A stretch of 64,000 bases of DNA from Prorocentrum cordatum (GCA_963575745.1 CAUYUJ010018569.1:122001-186000); one strand, 5' to 3'. Numbered from the stretch's first letter, positions 10,761 through 21,015 are shown. Numbers and translations are program-made. Notes: generated by a model not told the origin, from the sequence alone.

Positions 10761-11099
10761 TCTATCCCTGTTGTTCGCCCTCTCTGTCTCCCATGTCCTG
10801 GTTCGAAGGCCGTTGACCCAGAGCGTAGCCACGACTCGTAACCTTCCGCACCTTCCAGCCTGGTGAGACCCAGCCTTCCAACCACAGGGTTCTCACCTTC
10901 ATAGGGTCGCGATAGATCACCCAGGGTAAGGCAGTCAGCGGACTGGATTCGTGCACGCGCTGCCGCAGCCGGAGAAACGCAGGCGGGCACCTGCAATCCA
11001 CAACGGGCTTCATGCTTCTCTGTCTCTCCCGCCCCCCTCTGCCAAGCCTTTTCCTTTTCCTTTCTTCCTGTGTCACTTTCCCCCCCCCCTTCCTCAGCT
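10761..11099. other. No gene recognised
   Basis: About 340 bp of unique-looking sequence. No motif supports any frame on either strand. Confidence 0.4.
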
Positions 11100-11340
11100 C
11101 TTCCCCCTCCTCCTCCTCCCATTCCTCCTCCTCCTCCTCTTCCTCCTCCTCCTCCCTTCCTTTTCCTCCCTTCTTCCTCCTCCTCTTTCTCCTCCTCTTC
11201 CTCTTGTTTCGTCCCCCTCCTTTTTAATCCTCCTCCTCCGCGTTCTCCTGCCTCCTCCTCCTCATCATCATCATCATCACCATCATCATCATCCACCCCT
11301 TCCTCCTCCTATTCTTCCTCCTCCTTCTCCTCCTCCTTAT
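11100..11340 (+). repeat. (TCC)n tract with ATC run, 5' side of LINE B
   Basis: TCC repeats interrupted by a short ATC run at 11263-11292. LINE B homology begins shortly after the tract ends. Confidence 0.9.
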
Positions 11341-11439
11341 CCCACCCCTCCTCGTACGCAGTTGTAGCTCTGAGGCCAAGGCTGGCCCCCCTTCCTTCAG
11401 GCCGCCCGTTGAGGCCTTCTTGCCCCACGCCCGCCCCCA

Positions 11440-11973
11440 AGGCCACTTTGTCCAGGCAGAGCTTTGGACGCAAGGACGTCGCCAACGGCATCTGTGTCGC
11501 TTCTTGGCGCGGCCGACCAGAGGTCGACAACACCGCCCCTTTCCGACAGGTCTGGGAAGCCGCCCAGAGTCTCGGCGACGCGTTATGCTTCGTCTTCGTG
11601 GACGCGCAGACCGACCTCCACGATTCGGCCTTCCTGACCCGGGTCGTTCCCCCAGTCTGACGCCCCCGCGGGCTACCTCGACGAGCGCTCCTGCACGCAC
11701 GGGCAGGGCCTCAGCTGGGGCCGCCGATCCCCAGTTGGCCGACGAAGAAGCATCGACTACGTGTTTGCCCGTCTGAAACGCAGACTACTCGTCACCCACA
11801 TTGTCATGTTGCGGGACGTGTCCAATAAGCAACACATCGGCCTCCAAGTCACGCTAGACCTCGATCTCGCCCGCCAGCCTGCCCGACTGCTTCCGAGCCC
11901 TGGTGCAGCATCCGCCCACGTATCCCTCCGCGGATACAGACGAGCAGCGGCCCTCTGCGAGCAGATCAAGGAC
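11440..11973 (+). pseudogene. LINE B endonuclease remnant
   Basis: C-terminal half of an EEP-type endonuclease split over two frames. Frame 3 gives RQVWEAAQSLG and FVFVDAQTDL, the place where LINE endonucleases carry the GDxN motif (here degraded to VDAQ). Frame 1 gives SCTHGQGLSWGRRSPVGRR followed by SIDYVFAR, matching the iDyv motif. The N-terminal Asn and Gln-Glu motifs are not visible. A CA microsatellite cuts into the frame just downstream. Inactive. Confidence 0.55.
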
Positions 11974-11979
11974 GACACA

Positions 11980-12032
<53 letters not shown>

Positions 12033-12063
12033 GCACGCACGCACGCACACACACACACACACA
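11974..12063 (+). repeat. (CA)n/(CG)n microsatellite inside LINE B
   Basis: CA repeats with an inner CG run and CACG stretches. It lies in the LINE B coding region just after the endonuclease, so it grew or inserted after the element landed. Confidence 0.95.
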
Positions 12064-12930
12064 TACCCACGCATGGCTGCGGCGGAGGACACACTCAAAT
12101 ATCACGCATGGCTGCGGCGGAGGCCGCCGACGGCGTGGACGAACTTTTCGGCCCGGCCAACCAAGCGGCGCACGCGTTCCACCGGGCAGTCGGCCGCGTA
12201 GCGCCCCCGGACGCTGATGGCCGACGGCTCGGAAATCCCACGTTTCACGGGATCCCTCCCTGTTCATTGAAGCGCGCGCCACACTTCAGGCCGGCGCGCA
12301 GCATGGAGCCGCCAGTTGCGCCCTGCTCGCCTTGGACAAAGGACGCCGACAGCTCTGGCCACTCAGGGCTATGCCCCAGATCCACCAGGCCAATAGAGCC
12401 GCAACGGGCACTAACCATGCCCCCGTGTGGCAGAGCATCTGGCACACCTGGATTCTTGTCGACCAAACGGCTCAACGCCACCGCCCCGGCTGCCTACTGG
12501 GATTCCCGCGAGTATGGGACCCTCTCGAGTTGTCCACCGACCTGCACTTGGAAAACCTGACCCGCTCGCTCGACACTGAGCACCAACGCTGCAGCCAGCG
12601 CAGTATACAGCGTAGGGTCACTGGCTGGCGCAGACGCGTGCGCGCCCAAGACGGCGGCCGAGCCATAAACCAGTGGGTCAAGGCGGCAAACAAGTCCAGC
12701 GCATGCTACCCCAGTGCCCAGCACAACACGCCACCAAACGCGCCACCAGGCACCAATCCTGCTGGCGCAGACGGCGATGCCCCAGGGTCCGTGGACTGCC
12801 ACCAGGCGGCACGAGGCCAAAGTGATCCTGACGAGGGGCCACCAGGCCCTGACCAGGAATTCGACGACGCCCCATCGGAAGCCAGCTCGGAAATTACGGA
12901 CGACTCGGATTACCAGATCCCCACGTCCCA
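12064..12930 (+). pseudogene. LINE B endonuclease-RT linker remnant
   Basis: Degraded coding sequence between EN and RT. Frame 3 at 12108 gives AADGVDELFGPANQAAHAF. Frame 2 from 12332 carries RVTGWRRRVRAQDGG and INQWVKAANK, resembling the basic W-rich linker of related LINEs. The frame-2 reading ends in IPTS at the left copy of the 9-bp duplication and resumes after element C at 14135. No catalytic motif is present. Confidence 0.5.
12922..12930 (+). repeat. Target-site duplication, left copy (element C)
   Basis: CACGTCCCA, identical to 14134-14142. Together they bracket element C, and frame 2 of LINE B reads through both. Confidence 0.8.
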
Positions 12931-12940
12931 TGTATCAAAG

Positions 12941-12981
12941 CCATGGTCGCTGCCATGGTTGCTCCATGGCAGCGACCATGG
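12941..12981 (+). repeat. Perfect 18-bp inverted repeat
   Basis: Arms 12941-12958 and 12964-12981 (CCATGGTCGCTGCCATGG and its exact reverse complement) are separated by 5 bases. Part of the arm recurs at 12977-12992, and degraded versions occur around 13001 and 13029. It lies at the 5' end of element C and may be filler made when the truncated copy was joined to the target. Confidence 0.9.
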
Positions 12982-13035
12982 TCGCTGCCATATATTAAAA
13001 CCATGGTCGTCCCCCGGTTCGTCAACATGGTCGTT

Positions 13036-14046
13036 GCCATATATCAAAACCGCAGATTCGTGGTCGACGACTTCGGCGCCAAGTCGCAGGAGAGGGCGCA
13101 GGAGTACGGCATCTGTCAGGGGTGCCCTCTGTCTCCATTTCTGTTCACAGTTGTGATGACAACGCTCCTACATGATGCCCACAAGGAGCTTCGTGAGCGA
13201 CGAGGTGGACTGGTGCCGGAGGAGCTGGTCCGGGATTTGGTGTACGCGGATGACACCCTGCTCATGGGCGCTGACGCTGGTGCAGTCCAGGAGCTGATGA
13301 CGTACGTCGAGAAGTTCGGGGCGAACTACGGCCTCCTCTTCAACTGGAAGAAAGTGGAGCTCATGAAGGTGCGGACGGAGGACGGCGTCACGGACAACGC
13401 TGGCGATCCCATCGTCAACAAGCAGTCCCTCGTGTACTGGGGCACGACGCTGTCCGCCGACGGGAGGTGTGCTTCGGAATTGAGCCGCAGACTCGGGGCA
13501 GCCATGCAGGACTTCAAAATATTACACGCGATTTGGTCACGTGCCTCCCTGACCAAAAACCAGAAGATACACATATTCAACGTATGCGTGGTGTCCAAGC
13601 TGATGTGCGCCCTCTTTGCTGCGTGTCTGAACCAAGCAGAGCGACGTAGGTTGGACAGCTTCCAAAATCGTTGCATCAGGAGGATATGCAGAATACTTCC
13701 GGCGTACATCAGCAGAGTATCCAATGCCACTGTACTCGGAGTCGTCGAGCAGCCGAAGCTCAGCGATTGCCTCGCAAGACGGCAAATGATCTACACGGGG
13801 CAGCTAGCGCGCCGACCTGGCCAAGATCCTGTGAGGTGATCGGTGTTTGAGCCGGGCACCCTGGAGCTGCGCAAGGTGGTCGGCCCGAGAAAGCGGGGCA
13901 GACCGAGGCAGAGATGGGGTCATTTAGTCTGGAACAATTGTCTCAAGGTCGCAGGCTCCCGCGAACGACTCGCTGTTTACTTCCACCCGGAGGGTGGTGC
14001 AGCTCGAGCGTGGGAGCGCGCGGTGAAGGCGTGGACCGGATGTTGA
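13036..14046 (+). pseudogene. Element C reverse transcriptase fragment
   Basis: Palm, thumb and C-terminal region of a non-LTR RT, 5'-truncated, read in one frame. Visible: CQGCPLSPFLF (motif B), LVYADDTLLMG (motif C), FGANYGLLFNWKKVELM (the GLxxNxxK block), YWGTTLSADGR (the YLG block) and a helical region with LNQAERRRLDSFQ. A TGA at 13837-13839 interrupts the frame. The same frame continues from FEPGTLELRKV through GRPRQRWG to a stop at 14044-14046. Since CGA would restore the pattern, this looks like a single C-to-T nonsense change. Few other defects are seen, so the copy is comparatively young. Confidence 0.85.
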
Positions 14047-14133
14047 AGGCACGCAGGTTGCATGGTTCGTGCACGTTGTTTCCCACCCCTGCTCACGCAC
14101 CGTCTGGCGCAAGGCGTACTTGACTTGACTTGA

Positions 14134-14142
14134 CACGTCCCA
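14134..14142 (+). repeat. Target-site duplication, right copy (element C)
   Basis: CACGTCCCA, directly after the ACTTG tail of element C. LINE B coding sequence resumes here in the frame it had before the insertion. Confidence 0.8.
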
Positions 14143-15270
14143 GCAGGGACCCAACGCCATCCAGGCGGACACCAAAGCCATGCCGAAGCTCATGATCGAC
14201 ACCTGGGATCCCATCCTGGGGCGGCACCGCTACGGAGCCCTCCCCGCCTGGGGCGCTTCTCGAGCCGAGTGCCACTGTGAACCCGTGAACTTCCTGACGC
14301 GGCCCCGACCCGGCCCTTTCTCCTCGCTGAAGAGGGGCTCGCCCGCTCCGTCTGCGCGCGTCCTTCGGCGCGCGCTGGAGGACTTGACGGCTGGACCACC
14401 AACGAGGCCAAGACACTTCCCGACGGCGGCCTCCGCCTCGTCGCAAAGGCCTTGCGCGCCGCGCTGCGCGTTGACAGAGCGCGGGAGCCCTTCCGCCGCA
14501 TCCCGGAACCGCGCCTCCGGAAAGGCACGGGCGAACCGCCCGCGGACCTGCGCCTGCTCTCCGCGATGTCCGCCCGGGTGCGCGCGTGGGATGCGCCGGC
14601 CCACCGCAGCTCGGCGACGCGGCGGTCGCACGGGGCCCGCCCCGCCAGCTTCGGAGCCGCCCCCCGCGCTGCCGCCGGAGATGCCAGCGCCGCTCCCGCG
14701 ATGCAGGTCGAGCGCGCCAGGCTGCCCCTCCTGCCCTGCGCGGGGTCCGCCCTCGATTGGCTGAAATGTTTCGAATGCCCGGTTACCGACGTCTGCCTTA
14801 ACCTTGCCTTGCACGCGGGCTGCAACATGAACATCGCCCAGGTGCGTCGTGGCATCTATGCGCGGCAGACCCGCCACATCCGCATGGGAGGGGCTCGCTC
14901 GCCACTGCTGGCCCGCGCTGACGGGCCCCTCCAGGGCAGTTCCGCTTCATTGGGCGACATATAACTCCTGATGTTGATGCGCGTCTGGGCACGGCGGCAA
15001 CACAGGCGCGACCGTAGTGAACGACCGCAACTCCATGGCCCTTACAGCTGCCAAACTCAGGGTCTCACTGCGTGAGACGGCCCTCTTTGACGGGTTCTCT
15101 GGCCAGAAGGCTCGCCCCGGCAATCTTGCCGGCTGGGCCATCGGCGAGGACTTGCACCAGGCGCCTGCACTCAGCCCCATTGGCCAGCCCCTGCACTCTA
15201 TAATTCCTGCTCCTTCACCATCCTCTTTTACCTGGCCCAGTTCTTCCCTCTTCCTCCCCTTCTTCTCTTA
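14135..15270 (+). pseudogene. LINE B reverse transcriptase remnant
   Basis: Continuation of LINE B after element C. Frame 2 gives AIQADTKAMPKLMIDTWDP, a linker-type W-D-P block. Frame 1 from 14452 gives PEPRLRKGTGEPPADLRLL (fingers), ALDWLKCFECP near 14752 (motif A position, Asp kept) and ADGPLQGSSAS near 14920 (motif B). After a stop at 14962, another frame gives VNDRNSMALTAAKL near 15016 (motif C position, YVDD degraded to VVND) and LFDGFSGQKARPGN. The order is right for one RT split by frame changes. Catalytic loss in motif C means it is inactive. Confidence 0.65.
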
Positions 15271-15667
15271 AACGAGCACTGGCTGCTCCATAAGTTGCTC
15301 CGCCTGCTCCCCAACGCTTTTCAACGAGGGGAGCTCCTGAGCCCTCGATCGTGGATGCCTGGATCGGCGCACGTGGCGATGTCCGTGCTCGCTAGGGCGA
15401 CTGCGCGGCGGTCCGGGGCGCACTCCTGAACCCGGGCTCGGGAGTTTTCACGTCTTCCAGGGAAGCAGGCGGTGTGGCACGGGAGCCATGCTCGCTGTGC
15501 AACGGGTGCTTGGGTCCCCCCTCTTGCTGGCTCCAGCCCCTCTACAGCTCAGTGTCTTGCCTGCGGCCTGGAGGCCTCCCCGGCCACAGGGGCCCCCACG
15601 GCGGCCCAGCGGGCGGCCGCCGCGGCTGCTCGTTCGGAGACCCAGGGTTTCCTCCCTCTTCCCTGAC

Positions 15668-15835
15668 CGCCCCCCCCTCCTCCTCCTCCTCCTCCTCCTC
15701 CTCCTCCTTCTCCTCCTCCTCCCCCTCCTCCTTCACCTCCTCTTCCTCCTCCTCCTCCTCCTCCTCCTCCTCCTCCTCCTCCTCCTCCTCTTGCTCCTTC
15801 TCCTCCTCCTCCCTCTTCCTGCTCCTGCTCCTTCC
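15668..15835 (+). repeat. (TCC)n tract
   Basis: TCC repeats between the LINE B RT remnant and a LINE C-terminal fragment. Confidence 0.95.
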
Positions 15836-15888
15836 TCCGCCGCCTCCGTGCCCGGCACTCCTCCCTCCACCTGCCCTCCGAGGGCGAG

Positions 15889-16293
15889 ATGGCGCGGAGG
15901 TGGTCTTTGCTGCGACCGATCCTCCAACGGTCGCAGCCCGCGCGGGCCTGGGCCCATCTCAAGTCTCTGGCCTGCGCGTGGGTGACCACAGCCCGCATGC
16001 CCGTGCTGACGAGGAGGGCCTGCCGCCTGGGCTGTGAAGGGGAGGAGGATGCCCTCTCTCATTATCTCTGCTGCCCTCGTCTCCTCCACCTCCTTGCTCG
16101 TCATCGCCCTCGTGTCTTCCACCCTTCTTGTCCCATAGTCCGCCTCGGCCTTGGCAGTGGGCAGGATTGCGATCGTGCTTTCTTTCGTTTTGAATCGCAT
16201 ATTCTTGCTGTGTTTGCTTTCTTCTTTGACCAGAACTCAAGGTGGAACAAGATGCCTCGCCCCGTGGCCAAAATGATCTCGAGGCTCACGTGA
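15889..16293 (+). pseudogene. LINE C-terminal zinc-finger fragment
   Basis: Short open frame with TTARMPVLTRRACRLGC followed by EDALSHYLCCPRL. The C-x3-C ... H-Y-x2-C-C arrangement is the Cys/His cluster found after the RT in many non-LTR ORF2 proteins. A later aromatic stretch (FFRFESHILAVFAFFF) also fits that region. It may be the 3' part of LINE B beyond the TCC tract or an independent fragment. TCC tracts lie on both sides. Confidence 0.55.
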
Positions 16294-16372
16294 GATTGTT
16301 CAGGGCCGTCAAACTGGTGGTAGGCGGCTCTCGATGATCTCTTGTTGCCTCCATGCTACGTGCGCTCTTCGT

Positions 16373-16420
16373 CCTCTTCCTCCTCCTCCTCCTCCTCCTC
16401 CTCCTCCTCCTCCTCGTCAT

Positions 16421-16451
<31 letters not shown>

Positions 16452-16580
16452 AGCATCATCATACCCCTCTTCCTCCTCCTCCTCCTCCCCCCCTCCTCCT
16501 CCCCCTCCTCCTCCTCCTCCTCCTCCTCCTCCTCCTCCTCCTCCTCCTCCTCCTCCCCCTCCTCCTCCCCCTCCCCCTCC
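16373..16580 (+). repeat. (TCC)n with ATC and AGC runs
   Basis: TCC repeats at about 16373-16415, an ATC/CAG run at 16416-16460, and TCC/CCCT repeats to 16580. Confidence 0.95.
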
Positions 16581-16994
16581 CCTCCCCCTTTCCCCCGCCT
16601 CTCCTCCTTCCTTCCGTTCCCGCTCCCTCTCCCCGCCCACCCTGGCGCCCCCCCGACCTCCGTGTGCCTGCGCCTCCCCCCGGTGCCGATGCCGTTTTTT
16701 TTTGTTGCTGCAGTTCCTGCCGGCGCCCCGCCGCGGGTGGCTTGAGCTCGCCCGCCTGGCTCTGCGCAGCGGTCGAGGAGCTCCCCCCGCTGCTGCCGGA
16801 CGGCGCCCGCTGCTCTCGGCGCGCATTCCGCCGCCCGCTGGCTCGGGCCCCGACGCCGCCCCGCTCCGGCGCACGATGCGACTCTTCCCGCGTCACCGCG
16901 GGGGCTCGCGCGCACCGTCCCGCCCAGCCTCGCCGGACGCCGCGTGGAGGTTTTGGACGTGTTGGCGCTTCGCGGAATGCCACCAGCCCCATCC
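16581..16994. other. No gene recognised
   Basis: Very GC-rich sequence with a T9 run near 16694-16704. No motif recognised in any frame. Confidence 0.4.
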
Positions 16995-17370
16995 AGGAAC
17001 AATCACCAGGGGAGTTACTCGAAGCAGGGCAGTGCAGGAGCGTGCTGTGGAGCGGTTGCCTTGGAAGCGTGCAGGGGCCGCAGAAGCGGCGGGCTCGTGT
17101 GCCGAATGCTTGAACACATGTTCCCCAGCCGTTCCACATTCATTTCGTCCTTTTGGGGTGAATGTGTATCGTTGTCTTGCATGTGCACCTCGCTTCAAGG
17201 ATGTTTGGGTACTCCAATGTTTGCTGCATCCAGGATCGGTAGGAGTAATTGCCAGGCGAGCTGCCCGAATCAGGGAATTGCAGAAGTATGCAGTGGAACG
17301 GTTGCTTCGGAAGCGTGCGGGGACCTCAGAAGCGACGGGAACATGTGTTGAATGTCTCACATACATGTTT
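16995..17370 (+). repeat. Two direct copies of a ~140-bp repeat
   Basis: The segments at about 16995-17130 and 17227-17370 match in order: a CAGG start, an A/G-rich middle, a TGGAACGGTTGC-like block and a GTGT...ATGTTTCC end. A third, shorter relative is at about 50135-50200. No function is apparent. Confidence 0.7.
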
Positions 17371-17385
17371 CCTTCAACCCCTTTT

Positions 17386-19065
17386 TTCACAACCCTCCTG
17401 CGTTGGGTTCTCATTTTGAATAGAGCACTGCCTTCGCCCTCTTTCTCTCTTCCCTCCTCCTGTCTCTCTATATTGCCCTCCCTCCTCCTCCTCCTCCTCC
17501 TCCTCCTCCTCCTCCTCTTCCTCCTCCTCCGCAGGTGCCGCCGAGCTGGCACTCGAAAGATAAGCACGCGCCCTCATCCTGATATGGGTGGGGCCGGCGT
17601 TTCTTTGTTGTGGTGGGGTGGGAACTTGGATATTGTTTTGTGTGGGGTGGGGATCCTTCACAGTCCGCTGCGCGTAGCCGCAGAAGCACTTGTACGGTGA
17701 GTTGCTCCCGTCCTGCTGCTGCCCTGTCCCGCGCTCTCTTCTCCTGTGGGGTGGGGGGCTGGAGTTTTTTTTGGATAGCTCGGGGGTGGGGATCACATTC
17801 GCATAACGTAGCATGCTGTGCGATCGAGGGCTCTCTCGCACAGCGCCGCGTGCACTCTCAAACTCGGGGGCGGGGATGGGGCATGGGTGGGGGGACTCGA
17901 GAGTGTTTCGCTCTTCGCTTGCTCGCTTGGACTGCTCGCCTGTCTCTGTGGGCTCCACTGGTGGCGTAGGTGGCAACGGGGTAGGCTACCCCACGGGAGG
18001 TCGAAAAAGACCCTAGCGCCACCCAGTGGGAGCCCACGCTCTCCCTCGGCCGACGCTCGTGCGCTGGCCTGAGGTCGAGGTCGGCAGACGAACCGTCCCA
18101 TTGGTTACGTCGTCTCTTCCTCCTCCTCCGCCTCCGCCTCCTCCTCCTCCTCCTCCTCCTCCTCCTCCTCCTCCTCCTCCTCTCTTCACTCCTCTTCTTC
18201 TTTCCTGCCATTTACCTGGCTTGCCATCGCCATCCCCGGGGGGGGGCTGCGATGTGCGAAGCTGTCACCACTCTCGAGGGCTGCTGGGGGGTCCAGCGGA
18301 GTGAGGCACCACCCAGACTCAGACTAGACCTCCCCGTTCCTGGGTGGCTGCGATCTGCGAAGTTGTCGCCGCTTTCGAGTGCTGCTGAGGGGTCCAGCGG
18401 AGTAAGGCACCACTCAGCCTCAGATTAGACCTCCCGGCCCCTGGGTGGCTGCGATCTGCGAAGTTGTCGCCATTTTCGAGGTCTGCTGGGGGTGCAGCGA
18501 AGTGAGGCACCACCCAGACTCAGATTAGACCTCGCGATCCCTGGGGGGCTTCGATTTGCGAAGCCGTTGCCACTTTCGAGAATTGCTGGGGGGGTCAGAC
18601 CTGGCGGCGCGCCTACGTGCGTTCAGCTCCCGCACTGCAAGGTGCAGGAAGGAGGTGGAGAAGCTAGCGGGCGAGCTCGGTCTCGTTCGCTCCATGCACT
18701 AACTATACGCAGGCCTGATTCTGAGGAGCGCCGCGGCGACATGGCGCAGGCAACGCTGCATGCTCAGCGCGCTACGGATAAAAGCGGCACTCTTCTGCCT
18801 CCTCCCGCCATGTTCGTCGTCGTCCTCTTCCCCTTGCCTGCTTCTCCCTGCTGCTGCTGCTGCTGCTGCTGCCGCGCTGGGTATTCGCCCCCCCCATTCC
18901 GTACTTCTCCTGCTCCTTGTTCCCGCCCACGTTATTCTTCGAGCTTGGGGCCCGAACCCTCGTCGTTCATTCGAGCGCTGTCCTGTGAATCGCGCAGCGC
19001 CTGCACACCCCATGCAGCTTGCACACCAAAGCGCAGCGTCTGCACTGCCGTTGTTCATGAGACTC
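17386..19065 (+). repeat. Left arm of large inverted repeat
   Basis: Pairs, in reverse complement, with 20208-21840. Three blocks match in mirrored order: 17386-17430 with 21797-21840; the 101-bp array at 18208-18600 with 21010-21640; and 18600-19065 with 20208-20672. The left arm also holds 17540-18117, which has no counterpart in the right arm and lies between two TCC tracts (17480-17530 and 18118-18183). No protein gene was recognised in it. Confidence 0.8.
18246..18600 (+). repeat. 101-bp tandem array, left arm
   Basis: About 3.5 copies. Unit starts at 18246, 18347, 18448 and 18548, each beginning GCTGCGAT or a close variant. The same unit occurs in reverse orientation at 21016-21600. 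Confidence 0.85.
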
Positions 19066-19196
19066 TTGGCTTATTCCCTACCTAGGCTCTGCATAGAGGG
19101 TTCTTACTTTGTTTGCTTAAAGGGGCCGGGCAGTGTAAAACGCCCCGGGCGGTTCCCCCAGTCCCCGCCCCGCGGTTCCCCCAGTTGCGCCCCCTG

Positions 19197-19915
19197 GGTT
19201 CCCCTAGCTTGGCTTAGCTTAGCTTAGCTTACCTTAGCTTAGCTTAGCTCAGCTTAGCTTAGCTTATATCATCTTAGCTCAGCTTAGCTTAGCTTTGCCT
19301 AGCCTAGCTTAGCTTAGCTTAGCTTAGCTTATCTCAGCTTAGCTTAGTTTAGCTTAGCTTGGCTTGGCTTGGTTTAGCTTGGCTTAGCTTAGCTTAGACT
19401 AGTCTAGCCTAGCTTAGCTTAGCTTAGCATAGCGTTGCTTACCTCAGCTTAGCTTAGCGCAGTGCAGCATAGCGCAGCGCAGCATTAGCACAGCATAGCA
19501 TAGCATAGCACAGCATAGCATATCATAGCATATCATAGCTCGGCATATCATAGTATTGCATAGCATATCATAGCATATCATGGCATAGCATAGCATAGCA
19601 GATCCTACAATTGCTTAGCATAGCACAGCGCAGCATAGCATAGCACAGCACAGCATAGCATAGCATAGCGTAGCATAGCATAGCGCAGCATAGCGCAGCA
19701 TAGCGCAGCACAGCACAGCATAGCATAGCATAGCATAGCATAGCATAGCATAGCGCAGCATAGCATATCATAGCATATCCTAGTACAGCATAGCATAGCG
19801 CAGCCGGCGCAGCATACCATAGCATAGCATAGCAGATCGCAGCATAGCATGGCATAGCATAGCATAGCATAGCATAGCGCGGCATAGCATAGCATAGCAT
19901 AGCCTAGCATAACAC
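19197..19915 (+). repeat. Pentanucleotide satellite (AGCTT then AGCAT)
   Basis: About 720 bp with a strict 5-bp rhythm. The first part (to about 19440) is mostly AGCTT; the second is mostly AGCAT/AGCGC with ATCAT variants. It fills most of the spacer between the inverted-repeat arms. Met/Leu/Cys/Tyr/Ala frames on the minus strand are artefacts of the repeat. Confidence 0.95.
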
Positions 19916-20672
19916 ACCACATGTAAATGTAGCTGTCGGTGTAGATGTAGATTTTGCTTTCCCGAATGCTCCAACTCCTAGGTAGGGTCGCACTGGGATA
20001 ATTCTCGAGCCACGTGGTGCAAATGGGTCGGGCACGTCACAAGGTCATTTGAATATGGTGGGATACCTTCTTGGAGTTATCTTGGAGTCCGTTCCGCCCT
20101 ACACGATTCATTGAACATTGATGTTTACTTCATTCTGGATTGAAGAAAATACCCTGTGACGTACCCGACCTAGTTGTGTCAAGTGACGAGAGGAGCAGGC
20201 CAACACAAGCATAAACAACGACAGTGCAGACACGGTGATTTGGTGTGCAAGCTGCATGGGGTGCGCAAGCGTTGCACGACTCACAGGACAGCGATCAAAA
20301 GGACGAGGGTTCGGGCCCCAGGCTCGAAGAATAACGTGGGCGGGAACAAGGAGCAGGAGAAGTACGGAATGGGGGGGGGGGGGGGCGAAGACCCAGCGCG
20401 GCAGCAGCGGCAGGGAGAAGCAGGCAAGGGGAAGAGGACGACGACGAACATGGCGGGAGGAGGCAGAAGAGTGCCGCTTTTATCCGTAGCGCGCTGAGCA
20501 TGCAGCTTTGCCTGCGCCATGTCGCCGCGGCGCTCCTCAGAATCAGGCCTGCGTATAGTTAGTGCATGGAGCGAACGAGACCGAGCTCGCCCGCTAGCTT
20601 CTCCACCTCCTTCCTGCACCTTGCAGTGCGGGAGCTGAACGCACGCAGGCGCACCGCCTGGTCTGGTGGCGG

Positions 20673-21009
20673 CCCGCGCGAGAGAAACTCAACGCCCAGG
20701 TCCGCGTATCATCAGTAAGTTGTCCACCGTCGTCGCCCTGGACAGCATCACGCAGGGGTACAGCCAGAGGGCGTCCAGATCCCCCGTGTCCTTTCTTACC
20801 AGCCTCGAACAGATCCCTATCCTTAAGATCGACATGCCAAAAAACGATGACAGTCCTAGGGATGCGCCCTCAAAAAATAAGGGGATCCCTAAGATTGGCA
20901 TCGTGGTGAGGAGGTGCCCAGCATAGGGATAGGGATATGTTCCAGGCTGATAACTTTCGGCCTGCGTCAACGATGACTCCGCGGGGCATGGCTCGTCCCT
21001 GGCAGGCAG
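20673..21009. other. Right-arm-specific segment
   Basis: No counterpart in the left arm. Contains GATCCCTATCC, TAGGGATGCG and ATAGGGATAGGGAT within 200 bp. No gene recognised. Confidence 0.5.
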
Positions 21010-21015
21010 TGGACT

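Larger units (their letters stand above)
12931..14133 (+). mobile_element. Non-LTR retrotransposon C, nested in LINE B
   Basis: A 1203-bp insertion bounded by 9-bp duplications (CACGTCCCA at 12922-12930 and 14134-14142). It is 5'-truncated: about 105 bp of short repeats and a hairpin come first, then an RT fragment that starts shortly before motif B and runs to the C-terminal region (13036-14046). The 3' end is a short ACTTG repeat at 14118-14133. The RT is of a different family from A, B and D, with motif B CQGCPLSPF and motif C YADD. Insertion into LINE B makes it younger than B. Confidence 0.85.
11345..15667 (+). mobile_element. Non-LTR retrotransposon B, decayed and interrupted
   Basis: Remnant of a LINE with endonuclease, linker and RT in the usual order: EN C-terminal motifs at 11440-11900, a linker to 12930, then RT motifs at 14450-15110. 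It is interrupted by a CA microsatellite inside the EN-linker region and by element C (12931-14133), which sits between matching 9-bp duplications. Frame 2 reads up to the left duplication and resumes in the same frame after the right one, showing both parts were once continuous. Several other frame changes and stops show long decay. Ends are placed at the flanking TCC tracts, which is inference. Confidence 0.7.

Noticed and set aside
11976-12063. CA array as part of a CRISPR-like repeat
   Set aside because: Plain dinucleotide microsatellite without spacers. No cas-like genes in the window.
19568-19974. Minus-strand Met-Leu-Cys-Tyr-Ala repeat frames
   Set aside because: Direct product of the 5-bp satellite read in three frames.
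20235-20330. tRNA-like B-box (GGTTCGGGCCC) in the inverted-repeat arm
   Set aside because: No convincing A-box at the right distance and no cloverleaf could be drawn.
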